Part shown: positions 17,771-26,968 of the stretch, one piece after another | Position numbering within the stretch: position 1 is the first letter of the stretch | Layout of the letters: each line of letters opens with the position of its first letter | Source: an uncultured Alphaproteobacteria bacterium | GTDB taxonomy: Bacteria > Pseudomonadota > Alphaproteobacteria > RF32 > CAG-239 | Length of the DNA: 49,491 bases | Direction: 5' to 3' | NCBI GenBank assembly: GCA_944390455.1 | Contig: CALXPU010000011.1 | Coordinates: 1-49,491, forward strand | Made by a program: the position numbers and the translations under genes | Notes under the pieces: generated by a model | What the model saw: only the letters and a program-made list of their open reading frames with translations | What the model was told of the DNA's origin: nothing | The model's database searches: none

Positions 17771-20700
17771 CTATCGCTTTTTCATGGATTTTAATGTCTC
17801 AATTATTAGTTTTTCCTTAACACTATTTGTCATTGGCTCTTTTATTGTACTATGCTTCAATCTTTTCTTTAACATTTCCATGATTTTTTCTGGAATTTGT
17901 TCACCTCTCTCTATTCCATCCACATAGTCAATACGCATGCACCCCTCTTTTTGCATTTCATGGATTAAAGGTTTGGTGTATCCTCCGCCACCTCCGGAGG
18001 CTTCATTCCCCATAAAGAAACTATCAAAGGTTAGTTGTTCATTCTTTTCTAACATCGTTCTTAAACAATCATTGACCATATTTCCGTCAAAGTAGTCGTC
18101 GTTTCCGCCATCCGTAATTGAAAAGATATGCGTAAAACCACTCTTGACGTGAGGATGCTTACCCATATCTTCAGACACGTCTTTTAAGAACTGTTGAACC
18201 GCAGGAATTAAATAGTCATTTGCACCGCCTTGACCTTCTCGCACACTTTCTATATTTTTACCGATTTCTTTCGTCTTATTATCCGGCTTTGCCACGGTTA
18301 ACGGATATGGTTGTCCCATCATATAGATGTAGACATTAATTTCTTTGAAACTACGGGCTGCTTCATACAAAATACAAGATATCGCCAACGCACTTTCAAA
18401 CGGACGCCCTGTCATGGAACCTGAACCATCTATCAAAATACCGAAATTGGACTGTGGGAGTTGAACTTCTTTTATCAACTCGTCTTCCGAATATTTATAT
18501 TTGGTACGGAAACGCTCTAAATCTTTTTTGGTAATATTCGGATCGTTTCTACGCAACTTTTTCTGCAATTCCACATGGCGTTGTAAATCAATGGTTTTAC
18601 CACCTTGTACAGGTAATTGCGTCATCTTTTCTTTGGTATGTTCTTTTCCGCGCTTAATGCTATCAAATTTGTTTTGTTTGATAATTTCTTTAATTATTTT
18701 CTTCGCTACGGCTATTTCATTCTTAAATTGCGCAACGTAACGTTGATATTCATCCCAGTTTCCTTCTCGATAAAATCGTGCCGCACGCATATTATCCGGT
18801 GTTAGTTTTATCATATCGTCTATATCTATCAACGTTGGCGAATCATTTTGCGGAAGATAATTTTCAAGGCTATCGTTTTGATTATTACCGTCTTTATTTG
18901 AATTACCGCCTTTTACCTTTTGGGGTGCATTTCCATATTCATTATCTTGCTCATGATCCGGTAAATCATTTGCCTTTATTCCGTTTTCTTCAGCTTTTCG
19001 CTTCAATTCTCTAATTGATTCTGCTTTTTCCAATAATTCTTTGGCGCGTTCTTCTGTCATCTTTGGACGATAAATGTCTGTATCCGGCAATTCAAATTGT
19101 CTTGTATCCGGAAATTGTCCGTTTTGCTGACCTGAATTGTTATTTGACTGTTCGCCCGTATTTTGGCCTGATTGCCCATTTTGACCTTGGCTAGATCCTT
19201 GCTGCTGTCCTTGATTTTGTGTCCCTTGCTGTTGGTTTTGTCCTTGACCTTGTCCGCCTTGACCATTTTGGTTCTGGTTTTGATTATTACCCTGCTGTTG
19301 GTCTTGCTCTTGACCTTGTCCGCCTTGACCATTTTGGTTCTGGTTTTGATTATTACCCTGCTGTTGGTCTTGCTCTTGACCTTGTCCGCCTTGACCATTT
19401 TGGTTTTGATTTTGATTATTACCCTGCTGTTGGTCTTGCTCTTGACCTTGTCCGCCTTGGCCATTTTGGTTTTGATTTTGATTATTACCCTGCTGTTGGT
19501 CTTGCTCTTGACCTTGTCCGCCTTGACCATTTTGATTTTGGTTATTCCCTTGTTGTTGGTCTTGTTCTTGACCTTGTCCGCCTTGACCATTTTGATTTTG
19601 GTTATTCCCTTGTTGTTGGTCTTGTTGCTGACCTTGACCATTTTGCTGGTTTTGCTTTGATTGTTGTTCTTTGGTCTGCTGGTTTTCTAACGGTGGTGGC
19701 GGAAGAAGTGGCGGCATCCCACTCATCTTACCTCCCCCTTGACCTTGTCCCTGACCTTGCTGACCTTGGCTTTGCCCTTGCTGTGGCTGCTGAGCTTGCT
19801 GAGGGTTTTGTGCTTGCTCAATTTGTTGATCTAAATTCTTTTCCGCTTCTTTATAAATTTCTTCCATATGTGGCGCAACAAACATATCAAAGAAATCGTC
19901 CACCATGTCAACACGACGGCGGCTCATTGCTGTCATACGATTTTTATATAAAACAGCATTTAATTCTTTTAACCCTTTATTCGGCTGAGATGTTTCAAAT
20001 TTATCACAGATTTCTCTGATGCGCTCAAAACTCTCGCCGGCGCCCATCTTACGCCCGTCTTTGTCTACACCACTTAATAGTTCCGGATATAAATGCAAGC
20101 TATGCCATTCTTCTTTTTTGAAACCATTGATGATTTGATTGTTTGCAAAAAAGCTATTTCGTGCAATAGCTTTAACATGGGCTATACGCTTTTCCGCACT
20201 TTCTTTCATTTCTTTTTCGGCTTCTTTTAAGCTCAATGGTTCTAAATATTTTCGACCGACATTAATGTCTGCTTCCAACTCGTTTAAATGTGCTTTATCA
20301 AAGTCACCGCCAAAGTTTACGGCATAGCGGTTTGCGTACATGTTTTCCAATTCATCAAAGAAATAAAAACGATACGTGTATTCTATTCTTAAGCGCGTCG
20401 CTTCTTTGGCCGCTTTTTTCCACCCGTCCATATCTTTACGCGCGGTACAATCTTTCATTTCTTCAATTAAAGCATCTTGTCGCTGTTCTATTTCTTCCAT
20501 TCGTTTACTTTTAGTAAACTGGGTACCTTTTGAGTGAGCGATTTCATGGTTCATCGCCGTTGCTGACGCATCTACACCGGTTACCAATGTCCACAACATA
20601 TCGTCAATAATGATGTTTTTATCTGGAATAAAGCAGTAGCTGATGTTTGGATAACCATTTTCGCTCCAGACAATTTTGGTGTCTTGATTATCTACGGCCT

Positions 20701-21268
20701 GCTCTACTATTGTCGCATGTTTTTGTAATTCTTGTTGCATGTATGATGATGAAGCAATGCGGCGCCATATTGTACTTTTAGAAATGCGTTCGGCTTGATT
20801 TTTTCTATCCCAATTGTTTTGCATTTCTGGATGTATTGCGTATAAACCAAGTGCAACACCCCAGAAAAATTGGGATTCCTCATCTTTTAAATTTAATGGT
20901 GTTTTTATATCGCCGGTAGCTAAAAAGTGTTCAAAATTTTCTTGATGAGATGCATAAATTTGTTTTCTTTCTTCGCTGTCTTCAAACATCGGTGCTATTT
21001 TTTTGTGCAATTCTCTTACATAATTTTCTGTATAATCATCAGGATTGCCACTTAAAAACTTTTGAGAAAAATCTATTCGCATTTGGTTTAACGGATTTTG
21101 AACAATATCCTTAATATGACGAATTTGGGCTTCTTTCCTATACTTTTCGGTACCGGAAACCTCAATTTCTATATTTTCTCTTGCAGAGGCATCTTGTTTC
21201 ATCTGCTCTTTTACGGAAATTTCGTCTGCGTCTTTTTCTTTTTTATTAAATAAATCCATAATACCCAT
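17771..21268 (-). CDS. HEXXH metallopeptidase-like/von Willebrand factor A fusion with Q-G-N-rich tandem repeat linker, 1165 residues
   Basis: The N-terminal half contains MNHEIAHSKG (HEIAH at 241-245) and, some 85 residues on, HLNELEAD (329-334). This HEXXH plus E-x-x-A-D pairing is typical of zinc metallopeptidases. Residues ~480-720 are a low-complexity Q/G/N linker of 20- and 22-residue tandem repeats. The C-terminus is a vWA domain: MIDAS motif DGSGS at 947-951 and TDGG at 1052-1055, as in CobT and other MoxR partners. No signal peptide is present, so it should be cytoplasmic. It is the first gene of the operon, with a promoter about 30 bp upstream and a GAGGTG Shine-Dalgarno. Fusion of a metallopeptidase-like domain to the vWA partner is unusual. 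Peptidase activity is unproven. Confidence 0.85.
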   Translation of the reverse strand: MGIMDLFNKKEKDADEISVKEQMKQDASARENIEIEVSGTEKYRKEAQIRHIKDIVQNPLNQMRIDFSQKFLSGNPDDYTENYVRELHKKIAPMFEDSEERKQIYASHQENFEHFLATGDIKTPLNLKDEESQFFWGVALGLYAIHPEMQNNWDRKNQAERISKSTIWRRIASSSYMQQELQKHATIVEQAVDNQDTKIVWSENGYPNISYCFIPDKNIIIDDMLWTLVTGVDASATAMNHEIAHSKGTQFTKSKRMEEIEQRQDALIEEMKDCTARKDMDGWKKAAKEATRLRIEYTYRFYFFDELENMYANRYAVNFGGDFDKAHLNELEADINVGRKYLEPLSLKEAEKEMKESAEKRIAHVKAIARNSFFANNQIINGFKKEEWHSLHLYPELLSGVDKDGRKMGAGESFERIREICDKFETSQPNKGLKELNAVLYKNRMTAMSRRRVDMVDDFFDMFVAPHMEEIYKEAEKNLDQQIEQAQNPQQAQQPQQGQSQGQQGQGQGQGGGKMSGMPPLLPPPPLENQQTKEQQSKQNQQNGQGQQQDQQQGNNQNQNGQGGQGQEQDQQQGNNQNQNGQGGQGQEQDQQQGNNQNQNQNGQGGQGQEQDQQQGNNQNQNQNGQGGQGQEQDQQQGNNQNQNQNGQGGQGQEQDQQQGNNQNQNQNGQGGQGQGQNQQQGTQNQGQQQGSSQGQNGQSGQNTGEQSNNNSGQQNGQFPDTRQFELPDTDIYRPKMTEERAKELLEKAESIRELKRKAEENGIKANDLPDHEQDNEYGNAPQKVKGGNSNKDGNNQNDSLENYLPQNDSPTLIDIDDMIKLTPDNMRAARFYREGNWDEYQRYVAQFKNEIAVAKKIIKEIIKQNKFDSIKRGKEHTKEKMTQLPVQGGKTIDLQRHVELQKKLRRNDPNITKKDLERFRTKYKYSEDELIKEVQLPQSNFGILIDGSGSMTGRPFESALAISCILYEAARSFKEINVYIYMMGQPYPLTVAKPDNKTKEIGKNIESVREGQGGANDYLIPAVQQFLKDVSEDMGKHPHVKSGFTHIFSITDGGNDDYFDGNMVNDCLRTMLEKNEQLTFDSFFMGNEASGGGGGYTKPLIHEMQKEGCMRIDYVDGIERGEQIPEKIMEMLKKRLKHSTIKEPMTNSVKEKLIIETLKSMKKR
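19231..19640. repeat. In-frame tandem minisatellite encoding the Q/G/N linker
   Basis: Four copies of a 66-bp unit are followed by two nearly identical 60-bp units (compare 19501-19560 with 19561-19620) and degenerate edges. On the coding (minus) strand each unit encodes NGQGGQGQEQDQQQGNNQNQ, with an extra NQ in the 66-bp form. Both unit lengths are multiples of three, so copy-number change would keep the frame. Open frames on the plus strand here are artefacts of the repeat. Confidence 0.95.
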
Positions 21269-21297
21269 AGCGCACCTCTTTTTTATGCTTTGAATTT

Positions 21298-21326
21298 AAA
21301 ATATCATATTTTAAAAATACTGGCAA
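21298..21326 (-). promoter_or_regulatory. Sigma-70 promoter of the MoxR-vWA operon
   Basis: On the minus strand, TTGCCA (21326-21321), a 17-bp spacer and TATTTT (21303-21298) lie about 30 bp upstream of the vWA gene start. Confidence 0.65.
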
Positions 21327-21464
21327 GCACTTTTTTAACTATTTTGGGCTAACTATTTGAATCTTTACATTTTCTTAAACTTTTGATATTTTCATCTTCA
21401 GACTTGACTTGAAATTTAAAAAGCTGATACTTGTTTTTAAATATTTTTTTGCAGAGAGTGTGTC

Positions 21465-23027
21465 GTGGAAAGTTTTATTCGTAAATTTCCTTTTTCTTCA
21501 TATTTGTTTACTGCTGTCATGTTCTTTACATTGGCTCTCTTTGCTCATATTTATCAACTCAATAATGCACAACTTAATTTGTGGGGTGGTTTAGCGCTTG
21601 TCTTTACCTTTAATCCTCTGAATCTACAACATAAAGAACGATTATCTTGGGGGATTTTAGCTCTTATTTCGGCTTTGCTTTCTTTTTATTTACCGATTCA
21701 TATTTGGGGCGTTTGGATTTTTGCTTTTTTTCTTATTTTCGCTCCGATCTTAAAGCATTCACATACAGATATTGACGTTTCAGCTTATGGATGGCTCTTT
21801 ATTTTTATGGCTTTTTTCTTCAATCTTTCTCTGATTACCAATACGGGGAATGCCGATATTCAATATGATTTTGCATCGTGTTTTAATTACATTGAGTATA
21901 TTTTAGATAATCATTTCTTATTTTGGAACGAAAATCCCCTCCTTACCCGCCCATCATACTCAACTTATCATCCAATTTTGCACTTCTTTTTAGCGGCGGC
22001 GGAAATGAGGTTTGCACTTCTCTTTACCGACAGCATGCAAATTGCGGCTGAAACAGCTCAAGTGGTTTTTTGTTGCTATATGCTGGGCTACTATCTTATT
22101 TGCGATAAAATCTTACGGCTGTTTAATCTGCAATCTATCTCCTATTTTTGTGGTTTGTTACTCGTTATCTTCTTTCCTGCTTATAACGCCATCTCCGGAT
22201 TTTTTAATAACGATTGCTTACTTTTGCCTTTGCAGGCGGGAACAATCTATTATTCCCTACTCTACCACCAAAATGGAGAGCGCAAAAACTTAATTTATCT
22301 TTTTATTTTCGCAACGCTTGCCGCACTTACCAAACTTTCTGCTATTGTAGTTCTGCCTTTAACCGCGATTATTCTGCTCTTACGGCTTATTCAACACAAC
22401 GACAAACAAACGTGGCTTGAAATCAGTATTTTTAGCATCTTCCTACTTTGTGGCTTAGCGATTTGGCCTTTGTATCAGCACTTTTTCTTACACGTTGGAG
22501 CGGATTTTGTGCCACCGCAAGAGCATTTATCTCTCAAATCTTACTCTTATTGGCAGAGATTTAACCCGTTGGGGGCTTGGTTTTATGAACGGATGTTTTA
22601 TAACGACTTTGGTATCAACCTTTGGGAAACCATGACGAAAACAGCTCTCTTCGGGCAATGGGACTTTTCGTATCGTGCTGATGATATTATGCCGCTTATT
22701 TATATGCTTATCTGGATATTCAAAGCGATTTTATTGTTGCTCTGGGGCGTGGTGATTTATTTTTGCTTTATCAACAGAACGACTAATTCTTGGTTAGCGC
22801 TTGTCTTGCTTATGGGGATTTTAGCGGGGCAAGTCGCTTTTGGGCTGATGCACCCGTATATGTGCAATCAAGATTTTCGATATGTGGCAATTATTACTCT
22901 CGCATGGGCGATTTTGTTGGCACAATTTTGTAATTTTATTCCACGCAAAGGGCAAATCTGCGTCCTTATTCTTGTTAGCATATTTGCCTTTTTGAGTGCT
23001 TTTATCTGGTGGCGCATTTCTTTTTAG
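21465..23027 (+). CDS. Polytopic membrane glycosyltransferase-like protein (GT39/ArnT-like)
   Basis: The 520-residue protein has about eleven hydrophobic segments. After the first few comes a periplasmic-side loop NTGNADIQYDFASCFNYIEYIL with acidic residues, as in the first loop of lipid-phosphate-dependent transferases. The next loop has a NPLLTRPSYSTYHPILHFF motif, matching the H-P-P-L placement common in GT39/ArnT-like proteins. It probably moves a sugar from a polyprenyl-phosphate carrier in the periplasm, but this is a topology-based inference. The start is GTG at 21465 with an AGAG ribosome site. It is divergent from the MoxR-vWA operon. The last helix ends almost at the C-terminus. Confidence 0.65.
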   Translation: MESFIRKFPFSSYLFTAVMFFTLALFAHIYQLNNAQLNLWGGLALVFTFNPLNLQHKERLSWGILALISALLSFYLPIHIWGVWIFAFFLIFAPILKHSHTDIDVSAYGWLFIFMAFFFNLSLITNTGNADIQYDFASCFNYIEYILDNHFLFWNENPLLTRPSYSTYHPILHFFLAAAEMRFALLFTDSMQIAAETAQVVFCCYMLGYYLICDKILRLFNLQSISYFCGLLLVIFFPAYNAISGFFNNDCLLLPLQAGTIYYSLLYHQNGERKNLIYLFIFATLAALTKLSAIVVLPLTAIILLLRLIQHNDKQTWLEISIFSIFLLCGLAIWPLYQHFFLHVGADFVPPQEHLSLKSYSYWQRFNPLGAWFYERMFYNDFGINLWETMTKTALFGQWDFSYRADDIMPLIYMLIWIFKAILLLLWGVVIYFCFINRTTNSWLALVLLMGILAGQVAFGLMHPYMCNQDFRYVAIITLAWAILLAQFCNFIPRKGQICVLILVSIFAFLSAFIWWRISF

Positions 23028-23062
23028 CCATCTCTTTAGCTCTCGTTTTCTTTTCTATCTGT

Positions 23063-23091
23063 TTGACTTTGCCTTTAAAATGTGGTATTCT
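23063..23091 (+). promoter_or_regulatory. Sigma-70 promoter of the DUF218-like gene
   Basis: TTGACT (23063-23068), a 17-bp spacer and TATTCT (23086-23091) are present. The same stretch also fits the Bacteroidota TTTG / TAnnTTTG pattern with one mismatch. Confidence 0.7.
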
Positions 23092-23134
23092 TGAGGTTTA
23101 AAAAATATATTTATAAACTAAAAAATTAGGAATT

Positions 23135-24313
23135 ATGGAAAATTTTTATGAATTCGTGGATACGAACCGCGAAGATTTTCAGAAATTGATGAGTGAAAAC
23201 GGTTATCGCTGTAACGCTGCCGGAAGACAGTTTATGGCGGAACGTGTTAACGTCGTAAAACCGCGTCAGGTAAATCTTGATGCCGCAACTCTCCGCTATG
23301 CGGAAGAAATCGGCGGATTGAAACCTGGGGATACATTCAAATATCCCAATGCTCAGGGGGGGATGTCTAAGGCTCTCGTATGCTCGTTGTACGACTTGCC
23401 TAGAAACCTGGTCAACCCGTATCTTTATTGTTTCAGCGGTTTCTTAACAGCGCCGCTGTTTGCAATGGAGATTTTGCGTTTTTACGCAAAAAAAACAAGG
23501 AGAGCGTTGCCGTTCCTGACCTCTGGTAAGGAAGGAAATAAGGGCTTGTTCAAGAAGTTGTTCTATCGTAACAGCGGACTTATCCGCAAAACGGAGTATG
23601 ACACCTACACAGCCTTGATGTCCCTTATGACCGGTGAGGACTATGCCCATCGGAATTATTTTCCGAGCGATGATGACGACTCGGAGGGCAACTTGATTGA
23701 GATATACAATTTTGCCGTATCTCAAGGCCTCAAAGAGGTAACTTTCGTCATCTGCTCAGGCAATCCATTCTATGACAGGAGATTACTTGCCGAGTGGATG
23801 TGGCAGTTGAAGCAAGAGAAATTTGCGGCGGTAAAAGTCAACCTCGTGTTGGCGCACTGCCCTATCTTCTTGCCTAAAACTTCCAAGGTAGTCATTCCTG
23901 AAGCGAAGATATCTGAAATTTATCTGGGTTACATTGCTGCTTGCTTGGGCCCGTTAAAGAAAGATACTATTCGTCTTAATGGCGTGACAAAATCCACCGC
24001 GCCCGAACGCTACGTCATGCCTAAGGTATTTAGTGCCGACTGGGAGAAGTTTCGTGATATTATCGTTAACTACTCCAATATGGGGTGGCCGAACTATCAG
24101 GAAATTCTTTACGGTATTCCTCACGAGGAAGCAGTGTCAAACATTATCTTATCTGATTTGTTTGCTCGCAATTCCTACACACCGGAGGAATACGATGAAG
24201 GTATTAAGAACCTCATTGAGGATTATCTGAACTTCATTGGCGGCTCGTTCCAAAAACAGTGTAAATTTAAGCAGTGGCTTCTTAATACGCCGGATAAGCG
24301 TTATTTTGAATAA
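23135..24313 (+). CDS. YdcF/DUF218-like protein with atypical codon use
   Basis: The 392-residue protein lacks a signal peptide. The central part, DDDSEGNLIEIYNFAVSQGLKEVTFVICSGNPFYDRRLLAEWMW, follows the DUF218 (YdcF/ElyC/SanA) layout: an E-N motif, a helix, then a VxxVT-like strand and an R-R/A helix. It shows matching segments with the 427-residue protein at 41651-42934, including K-E-V-x-x-V and the later helices, so the two look like remote paralogues. DUF218 proteins are linked to envelope or S-adenosylmethionine binding roles; no specific role can be assigned. Codon use (GTA, CTC, GTC, AAG and GC-rich third positions) differs from the flanking genes, suggesting transfer. The ribosome site is weak (AGGA four bases from the ATG). 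Confidence 0.6.
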   Translation: MENFYEFVDTNREDFQKLMSENGYRCNAAGRQFMAERVNVVKPRQVNLDAATLRYAEEIGGLKPGDTFKYPNAQGGMSKALVCSLYDLPRNLVNPYLYCFSGFLTAPLFAMEILRFYAKKTRRALPFLTSGKEGNKGLFKKLFYRNSGLIRKTEYDTYTALMSLMTGEDYAHRNYFPSDDDDSEGNLIEIYNFAVSQGLKEVTFVICSGNPFYDRRLLAEWMWQLKQEKFAAVKVNLVLAHCPIFLPKTSKVVIPEAKISEIYLGYIAACLGPLKKDTIRLNGVTKSTAPERYVMPKVFSADWEKFRDIIVNYSNMGWPNYQEILYGIPHEEAVSNIILSDLFARNSYTPEEYDEGIKNLIEDYLNFIGGSFQKQCKFKQWLLNTPDKRYFE

Positions 24314-24329
24314 GTCGCAGTTTAAATTT

Positions 24330-24355
24330 CGGCTCCCTTCGGGGAGCTTTTTTTA
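24330..24355 (+). terminator. Rho-independent terminator with UUCG loop
   Basis: The stem GGCTCCC / GGGAGCT closed by a TTCG tetraloop is followed by a run of T. Confidence 0.95.
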
Positions 24356-24405
24356 TGCTTTTTTATCTTTATCACCTTTCATAAGTGGATAAAATCTTGT
24401 TGCGA

Positions 24406-24434
24406 TTGAAAAATACACCCACCGCTTATATTAT
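24406..24434 (+). promoter_or_regulatory. Sigma-70 promoter of trkH
   Basis: TTGAAA (24406-24411), a 17-bp spacer and TATTAT (24429-24434) lie about 30 bp upstream of the ATG. Confidence 0.75.
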
Positions 24435-24466
24435 GTTGGAGATTATAATAGAAGAGGATTTTCTTG

Positions 24467-25909
24467 ATGTGGCAACCGGTTTTGATGATTAACGGCTTTA
24501 TTATCTTTGTTTGGGGCGCGCTGATGCTCCTTCCCGCCGCTGTGCTCAAATATTATTCCGGTCATTTTGACGTTACTTTTATTGAATGCTCTATCCTCTC
24601 TATGTTTTTTGGAGGAATGCTCTTTTTTGCCAACTATGGGAAAATTAAGAAAATCTCTATCTTGCAAGGTTACCTCATTACCGTTACTTGCTGGCTAATT
24701 TGCCCTTTTATCTGCGCTTTACCACTCTATGGCAACGGAGATATTACGTCTTATGCCGATGCTTTATTTGAAGCCACATCCGGCTTAACCACTACCGGTT
24801 CAACCATTTTAACCAACGTGGAAGCTCAGCCTAAGTCCGTCCTTTTCTGGCGCGCTATTCTTAATGGTGTCAGTGGTGTGGGGATTGTGATTTTTGCCGT
24901 TGCTCTTATGCCTTTCTTGGGAATCGGTGGTATGCACATCTTCACTAAAGAAAACTCCGATACCGAAGAGAAATTCTTGCCTAAGGTTCGTTATATCGCT
25001 AAAGATATCATTATTACCTATGTGCTTCTCAATATTATTTGTGCTCTTTTACTTAAATGGGCCGGTATGAACTGGTTTGATGCCATCTGCTTTGCTTTAG
25101 CCACTTTATGTACAGGCGGACTATCTACAAAAAATAATTCCGTTGCCTTTTTTGATAGCCCGACTATTGAAGCTATTATCGGTATCTTTATGTTGCTTGG
25201 CTCCCTCCCTATGACATATTTTATTCTGATTGCGAAAAAAAGAAGTTTTTCCTTCATTACCGGAAATAAACAAGTTAATGCTTTTCTTAAAGTTGTTGCT
25301 TTCTATATCCTTAGTATTTCTATCTTTCATGCGCTTACCGCCAAGATTGATTTCACTACAGCTTTTAGACATGTTTCTTTTAATGTTATTTCGGCTATGA
25401 CCACAACCGGATTTTCTTCTTGTGACTTTATTCAGTGGGGAAGCTGGGTTCCGGTGGTTTTCTTTATTCTCTTTTTAACCGGTGGCTGTACCGGCTCTAC
25501 AACCGGCTCTATTAAAATCTTTCGTTGGCAAGTGATTGGCGCTTTCTTTAATAAAAATGCAACAACATCTCTGTCTCCTAATCAGGTGGCAGTTATGAAA
25601 GCCGGAGGCAAAATTATTGATGATAATATCGTAGCATCTGTTTTTGTCATGGTGTTAGGCTTCTTGTTTGCGATTGTTCTTTTTACCCTTATTATCACAA
25701 TGACCGGGGTTGACTTTTTGACAGCTCTGGGGGCGGTTACCGGTAATATTACCAACTCGGGTATCGGTCTGACGGAAGCCACAGGTCCTGCCGGAAGTTT
25801 TGCCGGATTTACCCCTTTTGTTAAGTATCTATTGGCTTTTATCATGGTTTTAGGACGTTTGGAAGTTATTGCTATCTTTGTCCTTTTGCATAAAATCAAA
25901 GTTATGTAA
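24467..25909 (+). CDS. trkH: TrkH/KtrB-type potassium uptake channel subunit
   Basis: The 480-residue inner-membrane protein has the four-fold pore-loop structure of TrkH. The selectivity loops are visible in order: SGLTTTGST, LCTGGLS, SAMTTTGFSS and GNITNSGIG, each centred on the conserved Gly. It imports K+ and normally works with a TrkA NAD(H)-binding regulator, which is not encoded in this window. Length and hydrophobicity match the family. The ATG at 24467 follows a TTG that opens the frame; it has an AGAGGA Shine-Dalgarno and its own promoter. No obvious defects are seen. Confidence 0.95.
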   Translation: MWQPVLMINGFIIFVWGALMLLPAAVLKYYSGHFDVTFIECSILSMFFGGMLFFANYGKIKKISILQGYLITVTCWLICPFICALPLYGNGDITSYADALFEATSGLTTTGSTILTNVEAQPKSVLFWRAILNGVSGVGIVIFAVALMPFLGIGGMHIFTKENSDTEEKFLPKVRYIAKDIIITYVLLNIICALLLKWAGMNWFDAICFALATLCTGGLSTKNNSVAFFDSPTIEAIIGIFMLLGSLPMTYFILIAKKRSFSFITGNKQVNAFLKVVAFYILSISIFHALTAKIDFTTAFRHVSFNVISAMTTTGFSSCDFIQWGSWVPVVFFILFLTGGCTGSTTGSIKIFRWQVIGAFFNKNATTSLSPNQVAVMKAGGKIIDDNIVASVFVMVLGFLFAIVLFTLIITMTGVDFLTALGAVTGNITNSGIGLTEATGPAGSFAGFTPFVKYLLAFIMVLGRLEVIAIFVLLHKIKVM

Positions 25910-25936
25910 TTTTTTTATCATTTATTGACAAAAGTG

Positions 25937-25966
25937 TTGACATAATATTTTTTTGAGGTGTAGCAT
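25937..25966 (+). promoter_or_regulatory. Candidate promoter of the 26013 gene
   Basis: TTGACA (25937-25942), an 18-bp spacer and TAGCAT (25961-25966) are present. A second TTGACA lies 12 bp upstream (25925-25930) as a direct repeat. Confidence 0.5.
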
Positions 25967-25990
25967 AATCTTGTTAAATATAAGATTATG
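25964..25990. promoter_or_regulatory. Perfect dyad over the predicted transcription start
   Basis: CATAATCTT, nine bases, then AAGATTATG form a perfect 9-bp inverted repeat overlapping the -10 and the start of the transcript. It could be an operator or a 5' hairpin; it has no T-run and so is not a terminator. Confidence 0.5.
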
Positions 25991-25997
25991 TCTCACT

Positions 25998-26012
25998 TTA
26001 AATAGTATTTTT
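25998..26012 (+). promoter_or_regulatory. SD-less start signal TTAAAT-N9-ATG
   Basis: TTAAAT (25998-26003) is nine bases before the ATG at 26013, and no Shine-Dalgarno is present. Confidence 0.5.
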
Positions 26013-26951
26013 ATGAGAGAATTAGGTTACGTTCCAGAACCGGAACAATATGCTTCGGCTGGAGATTTGTTGTTTATTGAAAATTCTGTTGAGGCTCGGA
26101 CTTTTTTTGAAGAAAGTTACGGAAAAGGTGGATATGTTTTCCTCTGTAACGCTACTTTATCTTCTCTGCGTTATCCCTCTTTACCTTTTTGGGTATACCT
26201 TGACGCAAAAAACAAGAAAATTATCTCAATGATTCCTGCTTTTATTATGGATAATATTGAGGATATTCTTGATTTGGAGTTCCGAGAATTGAAGCCTTTT
26301 ACTTCAGATGCTTTTATTTTCTGGAAAAATACATTGTTGGCCGTGGTTATTACTTCTACCGGCGAAATGGTTATTCAGAAAATGCGTTCCATATTAACTG
26401 AGGAGGATATGCTTTCTATTTCTCGGTTAGAAAATGCTTATAAAGTTAATGATGTTTATCCGGTAGAACTCTATTCGGTTGATGATCATAAGTTTGTTTG
26501 CGTTTGTTGGTCCGTAGAAGCGGAAGATTATGATGGCGTTATTTGGCACCCTGTTTGTCAGGACGACATTGTACTCGCTCAGCAGGCTGAAGGAAATGTG
26601 TTAACAGAGTATCCTATTGAATTGGGCGATACGGCTGTGATTGGAGGAGAAATCTATACTCTTTGTTATCGCAAAGACTTGGGTAAATATTTCCAACGTA
26701 ATGCGGTACAAACTCAGCTTTCACTTAACCACTCTCAGTCTCAAGATGAACAAGTCATTCCACCGCCTGAGCCTGTTGAAAAGCCTACACCGGTCTTTTC
26801 TATGCCAAAGCCCAGCTTTACTAAACCGAAACAGAAAAAAGCCGTTAATGGTCGATGCGTTTATATGAACCTTAATGGTAAAAAAATTGAAGAACCCAAT
26901 GCTTCGGCAAACACTCAGCCACATATTATTCCTTTTAAACCGAAAAAATAA
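26013..26951 (+). CDS. 312-residue protein of unknown function
   Basis: The frame opens with a TTG at 25953, but the first ATG (26013, MRELGYVPEPEQY) gives a sensible soluble N-terminus and matches the spacing of the TTAAAT start signal. No family is recognised. Residues 1-~230 look like a compact alpha/beta domain rich in aromatic residues. From ~240 on the chain is disordered, with PPPEPVEKPTPVFSMPKPSF, and ends in a basic FKPKK. No signal peptide or membrane helix is seen, so it is probably cytoplasmic. A dyad over its promoter suggests dedicated regulation. It is followed by a strong terminator. Confidence 0.75.
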   Translation: MRELGYVPEPEQYASAGDLLFIENSVEARTFFEESYGKGGYVFLCNATLSSLRYPSLPFWVYLDAKNKKIISMIPAFIMDNIEDILDLEFRELKPFTSDAFIFWKNTLLAVVITSTGEMVIQKMRSILTEEDMLSISRLENAYKVNDVYPVELYSVDDHKFVCVCWSVEAEDYDGVIWHPVCQDDIVLAQQAEGNVLTEYPIELGDTAVIGGEIYTLCYRKDLGKYFQRNAVQTQLSLNHSQSQDEQVIPPPEPVEKPTPVFSMPKPSFTKPKQKKAVNGRCVYMNLNGKKIEEPNASANTQPHIIPFKPKK

Positions 26952-26968
26952 TATGTTTGCTGTAGCTA

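Noticed and set aside
19057..20019. Long plus-strand and second minus-strand open frames (up to 266 codons) over the Q/G/N repeat
   Set aside because: They are shadows of the tandem repeat, with period-locked Leu/Val or Lys-rich text; the vWA gene explains the region.
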